Source of the DNA: Streptomyces laurentii
Lineage (GTDB): Bacteria > Actinomycetota > Actinomycetes > Streptomycetales > Streptomycetaceae
Length of the DNA stretch: 64,000 nt
Assembly: GCA_002355495.1 (NCBI GenBank)
Contig: AP017424.1
Span: 1,984,001-2,048,000 of the forward strand
Direction of reading: 5' to 3'
Position numbers and translations under genes: made by a program. A model generated the notes under the pieces. That model did not search any database, was not told where the DNA came from, and saw nothing but the letters and a program-made list of their open reading frames with translations. This document shows positions 16,393 through 24,129 of this stretch, piece after piece; the first letter of the stretch is position 1; each line of letters begins with the position of its first letter.

Positions 16393-16419
16393 GTTGCAGG
16401 ATGTGCAACATTCGTTGCA
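16393..16419. promoter_or_regulatory. Triple GTTGCA element before the KDPG aldolase gene
   Basis: GTTGCA (16393-16398) and TGCAAC (16404-16409) form an inverted repeat with a 5-bp gap, and a third GTTGCA (16414-16419) lies 21 bp after the first. The two-helical-turn spacing suggests a dimer operator for an unidentified regulator. Confidence 0.45.
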
Positions 16420-16449
16420 CAGCCCACTCGTCCTCGCCAGGATGGGCGC

Positions 16450-17079
16450 ATGACGAGCGTGCTCGACCCTGCCCCCGCCGCCCCTGTCGTCCCCGTCGTG
16501 GTGATCGACGACGCCGACGACGCCGTACCGCTGGCCCGTGCCCTGGTCGCGGGCGGGCTGCCGCTGATCGAGGTGACCCTGCGGACCCCGGCCGCGCTCG
16601 ACGCGATCCGGGCGATCACGGACGCCGTCCCGGAGGCCGTCGTCGGCGCGGGCACGGTCGTCTCGGCGGCGGCCGTCGCGAACGCGGCGGGCGCGGGCGC
16701 GCGGTTCCTCGTCAGCCCCGGCTGGACGGAGGGGCTGATCGACGCGATGCGCGCCTCGGGCGTGCCGTTCCTGCCGGGCGTGTCGACGGCGTCGGAGGTG
16801 CTGGCGCTGCTCGAACGCGGGGTGACCGACCTGAAGTTCTTCCCGGCCGAGGCGGCGGGCGGCGCCCCGTATCTGAAGTCGCTCGCGGGCCCGCTCCCGC
16901 AGGCCCGGTTCTGTCCGACCGGCGGGGTCTCGCTCGCCTCGGCGCCCGCGTATCTGGCGCTGCCGAACGTCGCCTGCGTCGGCGGTACGTGGATGCTGCC
17001 GGCCGACGCGCTCGCCGCCCGCGACTGGGCGCGAGTCGAGGCGCTGGCGCGCGAGGCGGCGGCCCTGGCCCGTCCCTGA
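16450..17079 (+). CDS. eda: KDPG / 4-hydroxy-2-oxoglutarate aldolase
   Basis: A 209-residue class I aldolase of the Entner-Doudoroff type that splits 2-keto-3-deoxy-6-phosphogluconate into pyruvate and glyceraldehyde 3-phosphate. The signatures are GLPLIEVTLRTPAALDAIRA with the catalytic Glu, VVGAGTVVSAAA, FLVSPGW, FLPGVSTASEV and the Schiff-base Lys in DLKFFPAEAAGG (about residue 131), then PTGGVSL. It is a single-gene unit, so sugar-acid input genes lie elsewhere. A weak AGGATGGG precedes the ATG. Confidence 0.92.
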   Translation: MTSVLDPAPAAPVVPVVVIDDADDAVPLARALVAGGLPLIEVTLRTPAALDAIRAITDAVPEAVVGAGTVVSAAAVANAAGAGARFLVSPGWTEGLIDAMRASGVPFLPGVSTASEVLALLERGVTDLKFFPAEAAGGAPYLKSLAGPLPQARFCPTGGVSLASAPAYLALPNVACVGGTWMLPADALAARDWARVEALAREAAALARP

Positions 17080-17095
17080 CACGGCAGCGCGTCCG

Positions 17096-17920
17096 TCAGC
17101 TGAACACGACGGCGGAGTGGTCGGTGACCGGGCGGTAGCCGAGCCGCTGGTAGAGGGCGTTGCTCGTCGGGTTGGCGAGGTCGGTGAAGAGCAGCACGTG
17201 CGCGGCGCCCGCGTCGAGGGCGGCCCGGCTCGCCGCGCTGGTGACGGCGCCGGCGTAGCCGTGGCCCCGGTGGGCGGGCGGGGTGTAGACGAGGGAGACC
17301 CGGGCCTGGCCGGACAGGACCGGTGAGACGCTCGCCATCGCGACGGGTTCGCCGGCCGCCTCCCACAGTCGGAGCCGGCCGCCCGTCACCCGGCTCCCGA
17401 TCGCGGCCGTGTAGTCGGTGTCCGGGTCCTCGCCGACGGCGCGGGCGAACTCCCGCGTCCAGGCGAGCGCCAGCGGCAGGTCGGCCGGGCCCGCGAGGCG
17501 GGCGGCGCCGGGCGGAGCGGGGTGCGGCGGGACGAGGGTGCCGAGCCGGAAGAGCCGCATCCCGCGCTCGGGCGTCCACGACCGTCCGGTGGCCTCGGCG
17601 AGCGCCCCCGCGAACGCCTCGACGGTGCCGGACTCGCCGCGTACGGCCGTCACCTCGGCGGCCCCGGGCAGCACGGCGCCCAGCGCCCGCGCGGCCACGC
17701 CGGGCATCGCGGCGAGCAGTGGCACCCGGGCCGGGGAGACCAGCACGGCGCCCGTCACCCGTCCGTCGGCCGGGTCGGTCCACCAGCCGCGGGCGCCCGC
17801 GATCCGATCGGGCGTGTCGAGCAGGGTGAGCATCGCCGTGTTCCGTACGGGCTCGGCGGCGAGGTACGCGTGCACGGCGGCCCGGAAGGCCGCGTGGTCG
17901 TCGGTGAAGTGCCGGCTCAT
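17096..17920 (-). CDS. GNAT-family N-acetyltransferase
   Basis: A 274-residue protein with a degenerate N-terminal GNAT-like half and a catalytic C-terminal GNAT domain. The acetyl-CoA loop is VSLVYTPPAHRGHGYAGAVTSAASRAAL (R-G-x-G-Y-A), followed by HVLLFTDLANPTSNALYQRLGYRPV. The substrate cannot be predicted. The start MSRHFTDDHAAFR at 17920 has the family's usual N-terminus; the open frame continues upstream without a convincing site. Converges with eda. Confidence 0.85.
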   Translation of the reverse strand: MSRHFTDDHAAFRAAVHAYLAAEPVRNTAMLTLLDTPDRIAGARGWWTDPADGRVTGAVLVSPARVPLLAAMPGVAARALGAVLPGAAEVTAVRGESGTVEAFAGALAEATGRSWTPERGMRLFRLGTLVPPHPAPPGAARLAGPADLPLALAWTREFARAVGEDPDTDYTAAIGSRVTGGRLRLWEAAGEPVAMASVSPVLSGQARVSLVYTPPAHRGHGYAGAVTSAASRAALDAGAAHVLLFTDLANPTSNALYQRLGYRPVTDHSAVVFS

Positions 17921-18021
17921 GCCCCGATGCTGGTACGGGCCCGGGGCCGGGGTCCAGCGGATTCCCGGCCGGGCCTGGTCCGGTCCGGCCCCCACCCGGC
18001 CCGGCCCGGCCCGGGTCCGCG

Positions 18022-19437
18022 TCAGCGCAGGTGCGAGGTGTCGTTCAGGAGGCGGACGGAGGCGTTGCCGTCGGCGTAGTAGGCGACGGCCGAGAACGAG
18101 GCCGCGGACAGCTCCATGCGGAACAGGGACTCGGGCGGGGCGCCGAGGGCGAGCCGGATCAGGGTCTTGACGGGGGTCACGTGGGTGACGAGCAGGACCG
18201 TGCGACCCGCGTACACGGCGGTCAGCCGGTCCCGGGCGGCCGCGACACGGCGGGCGACGGTCGCGAAGCTCTCGCCGCCGCCGGTGGGCTCGGCCTTCGA
18301 GGAGGCGAGCCAGGCGTCGAGGTCGTCCGGATAGCGCTCGCGGACCTCGGCGAAGGTCAGCCCCTCCCAGGCGCCGAAGTCGGTCTCGCGCAGCCCGTTG
18401 TCGACCCGTACCTCCAGGCCGAGGCGGGTGGCGACGGCCTGGGCGGTCTGGAGACAGCGGGTGAGCGGCGAGCTGACGATCTCCTGGACGGTGCCGCGCG
18501 CGGCGAGCGCGGCGGCCGCGGCCTCCGCCTGGCGCAGGCCGGCCGGCGACAGCTCGGGGTCGGCGCCGCCGCTGCCGGAGAACCGCTTCTCGGGCGTGAG
18601 CGCCGTCTCCCCGTGCCGCAGCAGCACGAAGGTGGCGGGCGCGCCCATGTCCGGCCCGGCCCAGCCCCGGGCGCCGGACGCCTCGGCGGCGGGTGCGGCC
18701 GCGGGGGTCTCGGGGTGGGCGGCCTCGGCCTCGAAGTCGCCCGTCGCCGTCGTGCGGTCCACCGTGGCGGCGGCCGCGAGCGAGGCGCGGGCCTGGGCCG
18801 CGAGGGCCTCGTCGGGGGTGAACAGACCGTCGTCGGCGGGGGCCGCGGCCGGCCGGCCGGCGGTCGTGGCCGCCGTCGCGCCGGACAGGGCCGCGCGGGC
18901 CCGGGCGGCGCCCGCCGTCGCGTCGCCCGCCGCCTTGCGGGCGGCGGCCAGATCGGCGGTGAGGTCGGCGGCGGGCCGGTCGAAGACGGCCGACGACGCG
19001 GCGGGGCTCCACTGCTCGCCGCGCCGCCCCGCGTCCATCGCCTCGTTGGCGAGCCGGTCCGCGTGCTTGTTGCGCTCGCGCGGGATCCACTCGTACCGCA
19101 CCCGGCCGGGCGGGAAGATCCGTCCGGCCTCGGCGGCCAGCGGCTTCATGTCGGGGTGCTTGATCTTCCAGCGCCCGGACATCTGCTCGACGACCAGCTT
19201 GGAGTCCATGCGGACGTGCACGGCGGCGTCCGGGAACAGGTCGAGCGCCGCCCGGAGCCCGGCCACGAGTCCCTTGTACTCGGCCACGTTGTTGGTCGCG
19301 ACGCCGATGAACTCGGCGCGCTCCGCGAGCGTCGCGCCCGTCGCCGGGTCCAGCACGACGGCGCCGTAACCGGCGGGCCCCGGGTTGCCCCGGGATCCGC
19401 CGTCCGCCTCCACGATCAGCTCACGCGGCATGGTCAT
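18022..19437 (-). CDS. Bifunctional RNase H / acid phosphatase
   Basis: A 471-residue fusion. Residues 1-140 are an RNase HI domain: LIVEADGGSRGNPGPAGYGAV with the first catalytic Asp, NNVAEYKGLVAGL with Glu, VHVRMDSKLVVEQM with Asp, and ERNKHADRLANEAMD with the last Asp. A 100-residue Ala-rich linker follows. Residues 250-471 are a histidine phosphatase domain (FVLLRHGETALTPEKRFSG, phospho-acceptor His in RHGE, and LLVTHVTPVK). This arrangement is the actinobacterial form exemplified by Rv2228c, where the RNase H part removes RNA/DNA hybrids and the phosphatase part resembles alpha-ribazole phosphatase. Third gene of the Nif3 / zinc-ribbon operon. Confidence 0.93.
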   Translation of the reverse strand: MTMPRELIVEADGGSRGNPGPAGYGAVVLDPATGATLAERAEFIGVATNNVAEYKGLVAGLRAALDLFPDAAVHVRMDSKLVVEQMSGRWKIKHPDMKPLAAEAGRIFPPGRVRYEWIPRERNKHADRLANEAMDAGRRGEQWSPAASSAVFDRPAADLTADLAAARKAAGDATAGAARARAALSGATAATTAGRPAAAPADDGLFTPDEALAAQARASLAAAATVDRTTATGDFEAEAAHPETPAAAPAAEASGARGWAGPDMGAPATFVLLRHGETALTPEKRFSGSGGADPELSPAGLRQAEAAAAALAARGTVQEIVSSPLTRCLQTAQAVATRLGLEVRVDNGLRETDFGAWEGLTFAEVRERYPDDLDAWLASSKAEPTGGGESFATVARRVAAARDRLTAVYAGRTVLLVTHVTPVKTLIRLALGAPPESLFRMELSAASFSAVAYYADGNASVRLLNDTSHLR

Positions 19438-19469
19438 CGCGGGCAGTCCCCGTTTTCCTTCCGGCCGGA

Positions 19470-20213
19470 CTACAGGCCGGACTCGGACGTACGGACCAGG
19501 ATCCGGCCGCAGTTCTCGCAGCGCACGACGGCGTCGGTCTTGGCGGCCCGGACCTCGTTGAGCTCGGCGATGTTGAACTCGATGTGGCAGCCCTCGCAGC
19601 GGCGCTGGTACAGGCGGGCCGCGCCGACGCCGCCCTGCTGGGCGCGCAGCCGCTCGTACAGCTTCATCAGGTCGGCCGGGACGGAGCCGGCCACCAGCTC
19701 GCGCTCCTTGGTGACGGAGGCGGTCTCGGTGTCCAGCTCGCCCTGGGCGGCGTCGCGGCGCGTGGTGGCGTCGTCGACCTTGGCCTGGACGGCGGAGACA
19801 CGGCCGGTCAGCTCGGTGACCCGCTCCTGGGCGGACTCGCGGCGCTCCATGACCTCCAGGACGATCTCCTCCAGGTCGCCCTGGCGGCGGGCCAGCGAGG
19901 CGATCTCGCGCTGCAGGCTCTCCAGGTCCTTCGGGGAGGAGACGGCACCGGAGTCGAGGCGCTGCTGGTCGCGGGCGGCGCGCTGGCGCACCTGGTCGAC
20001 GTCCTGCTCCGCCTTGGTCTGCTCGCGGGCGCAGTCGCTGTCCTCGGTCTGCGCGGCGACGAGCAGGTCGCGCAGCTGGGTGAGGTCCTTGTTCAGCGAC
20101 TCGATCTCGGCGTGCTCGGGCAGCGACTTGCGCTTGTGCGCGAGCTGCTGGAGGCGCACGTCCAGGGCCTGGACGTCGAGGAGTCGGATCTGGTCGGCGG
20201 GCGCGGCGTTCAG
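19470..20213 (-). CDS. C4-type zinc-ribbon coiled-coil protein, CTG start
   Basis: A 247-residue protein: a long coiled coil from about residue 10 to 180 rich in Glu, Gln, Arg and Leu, then a zinc ribbon with CEGCHIEFN and CENCGRILV. The family starts MNAAPADQIRLLDVQALD. Here the corresponding codon is CTG (20211-20213), with GGAG seven bases upstream, and it overlaps the stop of the Nif3 gene as CTGA. No ATG, GTG or TTG lies nearby in frame. Function unknown; the conserved nif3 / zinc-ribbon / RNase H order suggests a nucleic-acid role. The next gene starts 32 bp on. Confidence 0.88.
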   Translation of the reverse strand: MNAAPADQIRLLDVQALDVRLQQLAHKRKSLPEHAEIESLNKDLTQLRDLLVAAQTEDSDCAREQTKAEQDVDQVRQRAARDQQRLDSGAVSSPKDLESLQREIASLARRQGDLEEIVLEVMERRESAQERVTELTGRVSAVQAKVDDATTRRDAAQGELDTETASVTKERELVAGSVPADLMKLYERLRAQQGGVGAARLYQRRCEGCHIEFNIAELNEVRAAKTDAVVRCENCGRILVRTSESGL

Positions 20214-21028
20214 TTGGGGGCTCCAGGAGAGGTGTGGTGGGAGGACCAGGGGTCGGTGACCGTCTTCGAGACGTGGACACGCAGGTCCCAGCCGTGACGG
20301 TCGGAGATCGTGTCGAGCTGGGCGGCGGCCTGCTCGCACCAGGGCCACTCGGTGGCCCAGTGGGCGGCGTCGACGAGCCCGAGGGGCGAGTGCTGGGTCG
20401 CCTCGGAGGCGGGGTGGTGGCGCAGGTCGGCGGTGAGGAACGCGTCCACCCCTGCGGCCCGCACGGCGTCGAAGAGGCTGTCGCCGGAGCCGCCGCTGAC
20501 GGCGACGCGGCGCAGCGTCATGTCCGGGTCGCCGGCCACCCGGATGCCCTGCGCGGTGGCGGGCAGCCGCTTCGCGGCGCGGGCGGCGAACTCGGCGAGC
20601 GTCTCCGGCCGGTCCAGCTCGCAGATCCGGCCGAGGTTGTTCTCGGGGACGAGCGGGCCGGTGACGCGCAGGTCGAGCGCGCCGGCCAGGGCGTCGGAGA
20701 CGCCGGGGTCGGCGGTGTCCGCGTTGGTGTGCGCCACGTGCAGGGCGATGTCGTGCTTGATCAGCGTGTGCACGACGCGGCCCTTGAAGTGGGAGGCCGC
20801 GACGGTCGTCGTCCCGCGCAGATAGAGCGGGTGGTGGGTGATCAGCAGGTCCGCGCCGAGCCGGATCGCCTCGTCGGCGATCTCCTGGACGGGGTCGACA
20901 GCGAAGAGGACACGCCGGACCTCGGCGTCGGGATCGCCGCAGACGGTGCCGACGGCGTCCCACTGCTCGGCCCGCTCGGGCGGCCAGAGGGCGTCGAGCT
21001 CGGCGATGACTTCAGACAGACGGGGCAC
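20210..21028 (-). CDS. Nif3-like dinuclear metal centre protein
   Basis: A 272-residue member of the Nif3/YqfO family (GTP cyclohydrolase I type 2-like), hexamers with two metal ions per subunit. Metal ligands are visible in LLITHHPLYLRG (HH pair), IALHVAHTNADTADPG (His, Asp) and HWATEWPWCEQ near the C-terminus. The biochemical role is unsettled. GTG at 21028 gives the usual start PRLSEVIAELDALWPP; an in-frame TTG at 21079 would add 17 residues. The stop is embedded in the CTG start of the next gene. Confidence 0.88.
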   Translation of the reverse strand: MPRLSEVIAELDALWPPERAEQWDAVGTVCGDPDAEVRRVLFAVDPVQEIADEAIRLGADLLITHHPLYLRGTTTVAASHFKGRVVHTLIKHDIALHVAHTNADTADPGVSDALAGALDLRVTGPLVPENNLGRICELDRPETLAEFAARAAKRLPATAQGIRVAGDPDMTLRRVAVSGGSGDSLFDAVRAAGVDAFLTADLRHHPASEATQHSPLGLVDAAHWATEWPWCEQAAAQLDTISDRHGWDLRVHVSKTVTDPWSSHHTSPGAPN

Positions 21029-21070
21029 GGAGGAAAGGCTACCTGCCCGCCGCGCCCCGCCGTCCTGGCC

Positions 21071-21113
21071 TGTGGACAACGGGGGCGGGGGACCCCCGTC
21101 CGGCTGTGGACAA
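21071..21113 (-). promoter_or_regulatory. Two DnaA-box-like nonamers
   Basis: TTGTCCACA, the preferred Streptomyces DnaA box, occurs twice on the minus strand at 21071-21079 and 21105-21113, 34 bp apart, separated by a G-rich hairpin. The block lies between nif3 and the siderophore-binding gene and is far too small to be an origin. Confidence 0.4.
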
Positions 21114-21187
21114 CGGGGGCGGGCGGGGGGCCGTTACGCCGTCCGCCCGCGCCCCGGCCCGTACCGCGCCCCGCCCGTACCCGCTCC

Positions 21188-22237
21188 CTACTTCTTGACC
21201 AGGTCCGCCCGCAGGTCGTCGAGGACGCTGTTCGCGGCGGTGACGCCCAGGCCCAGGTACCAGGTCTCGTCCGGGACGTCCTTGGCCTGGCCGGCCTTGA
21301 CGGCCTTGAGGTTCTTCCAGAGCGGGTTGGCCTGGGCGGTGTCGCGCTTGGTCGCCTTGGCGTCGCCGTACACGCCGGTGAAGATCCAGTCGCCGTCGGC
21401 CTGGTCGATCTTCTCCGGGCTGACCTCGACGGCGAGGTCGTTCACCTGCTGGTTCGCGGGCCGCGGCAGGCCGGCGTCCTGAAGGATGGTGCCGATGAAG
21501 GAGTCCTTCGCGTAGAGGCGGATCTTGCCCGGGAGGTAGCGGACCATCGAGATGGTCGGCTTGTTCGGGCCGATGTCCGTGCCGAGCTGCTTCGCCTTCG
21601 TCTCGTAGGCCGTGAGCAGGGACTTCGCCTGGGCGGTCTTGTCCAGGGCGGCGGCGTTGAGCAGGTAGTTCTCCTTCCAGGTGAAGCCGGGGCGGATGGA
21701 GAACACGGTCGGCGCGATCTTCGACAGCTCGTCGTACTTGTCGGCGGCGCGCAGCTGGCTGCCGAGGATGAGGTCGGGCTGGAGGTTGGCGATGGCCTCC
21801 AGGTTGAGGTTGTTGATGGTGCCGACGGACTTCGGGTCGCCGGCGTCCTTCTTCAGGTAACCGGGGATGCCGTCGTCGCCCTCGGAGGGGGCGTAGCCGA
21901 CGGGCTTGATGCCGAGGGAGACGACGTTGTCGAGCTCGCCGACGTCGAGGACCACGACACGCTTGGGCGCGGCCGGGATCTCGGTGCTGCCGAGGGCGTG
22001 GGTGAGGGTGCGCGGGAACTGGCCGGGCGCCGCCTTCGTCCCCATGGCGGCCGTCTTGGCGGCGGCGTCGCCGAAGTCCTTGCCGCCGACGGCGACGTCC
22101 TTCTTCTTGTCGCCCTCGGCGCCCTTCGCCGCGCCGCCGCCCGACGCGGTGTCATCGCCTCCGCCGCAGGCCGCGAGGGTGAGCGCGGCGGCGAGGCCGA
22201 GGGCGGCGGCAGCGGTGCCACGACGACGAAGGGACAT
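21188..22237 (-). CDS. Iron-siderophore ABC transporter substrate-binding lipoprotein
   Basis: A 349-residue FepB/FecB-type binding protein. The signal peptide MSLRRRGTAAAALGLAAALTL ends in lipobox LAAC near residue 23. A charged, low-complexity spacer rich in Lys/Gly/Ala follows, then the siderophore-binding lobes (RVVVLDVGELDNVVSLGIKPVGY, LEAIANLQPDLILGSQ, FSIRPGFTWKENYLLNAAALD). ATG 22237 has AGGAGA upstream; a longer frame to 22291 has none. No permease or ATPase is adjacent. An iron box 81 bp upstream indicates repression by a DmdR-type protein under iron sufficiency. Confidence 0.9.
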   Translation of the reverse strand: MSLRRRGTAAAALGLAAALTLAACGGGDDTASGGGAAKGAEGDKKKDVAVGGKDFGDAAAKTAAMGTKAAPGQFPRTLTHALGSTEIPAAPKRVVVLDVGELDNVVSLGIKPVGYAPSEGDDGIPGYLKKDAGDPKSVGTINNLNLEAIANLQPDLILGSQLRAADKYDELSKIAPTVFSIRPGFTWKENYLLNAAALDKTAQAKSLLTAYETKAKQLGTDIGPNKPTISMVRYLPGKIRLYAKDSFIGTILQDAGLPRPANQQVNDLAVEVSPEKIDQADGDWIFTGVYGDAKATKRDTAQANPLWKNLKAVKAGQAKDVPDETWYLGLGVTAANSVLDDLRADLVKK

Positions 22238-22317
22238 GACGGGTCTCCTGACACGTACGGACGAAAGGGGTGAGATGGTACGGAAAGACACTGATGGACC
22301 ACCCCCGCCATCTCGAC

Positions 22318-22336
22318 TTAGGTTCGCCTTACCTTA
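22318..22336 (-). promoter_or_regulatory. DmdR/DtxR iron box
   Basis: TTAGGTTCGCCTTACCTTA agrees with the Streptomyces DmdR1 consensus TTAGGTTAGGCTCACCTAA at 15 of 19 positions. It sits upstream of the siderophore-binding gene. Confidence 0.75.
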
Positions 22337-22480
22337 CTCACCCCTTCTCGCGTCAGCACAACACCCCCGCACTTCTCAGTCGAATCTCCCCACCGCCACC
22401 CTTTGGGGTGAAGTGGCCCGCCTCGTGTTGTTCGGCAGGAAGTGCGAAAACTAGCTTCGTGGGCCGGAGGTGACGCGTCG

Positions 22481-23812
22481 ATGACAGCGATGACGACGGC
22501 TATGGCCACGGCGCCGGCGACGGCGACGAGCGCGACGGCGAACATGACGATGGCGGACTGCGCCGTCGACACACCCGCGCGGGGATTCACCATCACCGCG
22601 AACGGCGCCTACGCGGCGCGGCTCGGCGGCGCGGGGGACACGCGGTACGTGGAGCGGTGGACGCTGGACGGCCCCGAGCCGTACGCGGTCCCGCTCCCGC
22701 TCGGGCGGCCCGAGGAGCCCGGCACGCCGCTGCTGCCGCTCGCGGACGGGCGGGTGCTCGCGGACCGCACGGCCCCGCGAACCGACGGGCTCCGGCACAC
22801 GTTCTCGCTGCTCTACCCGACCGGCCCGGCCACCGGCGAGCTCTCGCTCGGCGCGGTCGAGGCGCCCGCGCCGGGCGCGCTGACCCTGCTGCCACCATCG
22901 CCGGACGGCATCTGCGCGTACGCGATGTGCGTCGAAGCGGACACGGACACCACCACGCTGTGGCTGGTGGCGGGCGGGGCGTTCGGGCCCGAGCGGGTCG
23001 CCGCGATCAGAGGCCGCTGTACGGGCGGGGTGTGGCTGGACCGTACGGGCCGGATGCTGGCCCTCGACCGGCGCCTGGACGGCGGGCCGGTGAAGACGGT
23101 CACGGTCGACCTGGAGCGTGGCGGCGAGGTCACGCCCCTCCTGGAGATCACCCCGGACAGCAACGACCGGCTGCTGCTCGCGGACGCCGACAGCGGCCTG
23201 CTCGTGCTGCGTTCCGACGCGCCGTCGCCGGGCCACGACCGGCTGGCCTGGGGCGTGCTGGGCAGCGCGCTGCCGGTGCGCTTCCCGGAGTGCCTGCGGC
23301 TCGACGACGCGGCGGTGACGCCGTTCGCGGTGCAGCCGGGGCAGGTACTGCTGCCGGAGGACTGCGGGGTCGCGCTGCGGATCGACGCGGCGGCGGGCAG
23401 CTGGGTCGGCCTGTGGCGGCCGCGCGAGCGGCGGATGCTGCACGCGGCCGTCCCGCCGGGCTGGCTGGCCGGGGCGGGCCTGTGGACGGCCGGCGGGGTG
23501 CTGCGGCTGCCGTACGTGACGGACGACACGCCCTGTGGTGTCGCGGCTCTGGCGGAGCCCGCCGGTCCCGCCGTACCGGCACCGTCGCCCGAGGCCGACG
23601 CGTACCGGTACCCGGGCGCGGGGCGGCGGACGGTCCCGGTCCCGGAGCCGGGCGGGGCACGGGAGTCGGGCGCGGAGACGGTCTCGGGAACGGGCCCGGG
23701 AGGCGGTGCGCGGCGGGCGCCGGAGCCGGGGTCCGGGGGCGGCGAAACGAAGGCATGTCGTCCGGTTCCACTCCGCGATGCGCCGCTGACGGACCGCGAA
23801 CCCGCTGGCTAG
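22481..23812 (+). CDS. Conserved hypothetical protein
   Basis: A 443-residue protein that I do not recognise. After an Ala/Thr/Met-rich N-terminus, repeated short beta segments (YVERWTLDGPEPYAVPLPLG, TTTLWLVAGGAFGPERVAAI, GVWLDRTGRMLALDRRL, NDRLLLADADSGLLVLRSD) suggest a beta-propeller-like fold. The last 70 residues are disordered, rich in Pro, Gly, Glu and Arg. GGAGG at 22466-22470 lies 10 nt before ATG 22481; GTG 22459 is an alternative. It is divergent from the siderophore-binding gene. Confidence 0.7.
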   Translation: MTAMTTAMATAPATATSATANMTMADCAVDTPARGFTITANGAYAARLGGAGDTRYVERWTLDGPEPYAVPLPLGRPEEPGTPLLPLADGRVLADRTAPRTDGLRHTFSLLYPTGPATGELSLGAVEAPAPGALTLLPPSPDGICAYAMCVEADTDTTTLWLVAGGAFGPERVAAIRGRCTGGVWLDRTGRMLALDRRLDGGPVKTVTVDLERGGEVTPLLEITPDSNDRLLLADADSGLLVLRSDAPSPGHDRLAWGVLGSALPVRFPECLRLDDAAVTPFAVQPGQVLLPEDCGVALRIDAAAGSWVGLWRPRERRMLHAAVPPGWLAGAGLWTAGGVLRLPYVTDDTPCGVAALAEPAGPAVPAPSPEADAYRYPGAGRRTVPVPEPGGARESGAETVSGTGPGGGARRAPEPGSGGGETKACRPVPLRDAPLTDREPAG

Positions 23813-23815
23813 ACT
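23786..23815 (+). promoter_or_regulatory. Candidate promoter of a small Streptomyces protein
   Basis: CTGACG (23786-23791), 18-bp spacer, TAGACT (23810-23815), overlapping the end of the preceding gene and 46 bp before the start of the 40-residue protein. Confidence 0.45.
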
Positions 23816-23861
23816 CACGGGCCGCACCAGCAAGAGCGACGCATACGGGGTGAGTTCCACC

Positions 23862-23984
23862 ATGAGCAACACGGACGCGCAGGAGCCGAACGGCTCGGGC
23901 AAGCACCGCGGCCCGGCCGCACCGACCGAGGACTCCTCGTCCTCGGCGAACGGCCGTCACCGGCGCGAGCCCGAGACGCAGTAG
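23862..23984 (+). CDS. Small hydrophilic protein, 40 residues
   Basis: ATG at 23862 is preceded by GGGGTGAG at 23847-23854. The product starts MSNTDAQEPNGSGKHRGPA and ends GRHRREPETQ. It is highly charged, Ser/Gly-rich and probably disordered. I recall similar 40-residue proteins annotated as hypothetical across Streptomyces, but cannot search here. Its own promoter upstream and a very strong terminator downstream support it as an independent gene. Confidence 0.6.
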   Translation: MSNTDAQEPNGSGKHRGPAAPTEDSSSSANGRHRREPETQ

Positions 23985-24014
23985 ACACCATCGGCGGCCC
24001 CCCGCGACCAGGGG

Positions 24015-24062
24015 GAGAGGGGCCCCGGGACCGGTCACACGACCGGTCCCGGGGCCCCTCTC
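24015..24062. terminator. Perfect 22-bp-stem bidirectional terminator
   Basis: GAGAGGGGCCCCGGGACCGG plus TC pairs perfectly with its complement across an ACAC loop. It separates the small + strand gene from the convergent SDR gene. Confidence 0.85.
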
Positions 24063-24129
24063 GTCGTACGGTCGCCCGCGTACGGTCGCGGTCGGCCCTT
24101 CCAGACGCGGTCGGCCCTTCCGGACGTGG

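Noticed and set aside
21071..21123. A replication origin
   Set aside because: Only two DnaA boxes and no dnaA/dnaN neighbourhood; Streptomyces oriC has many more boxes.
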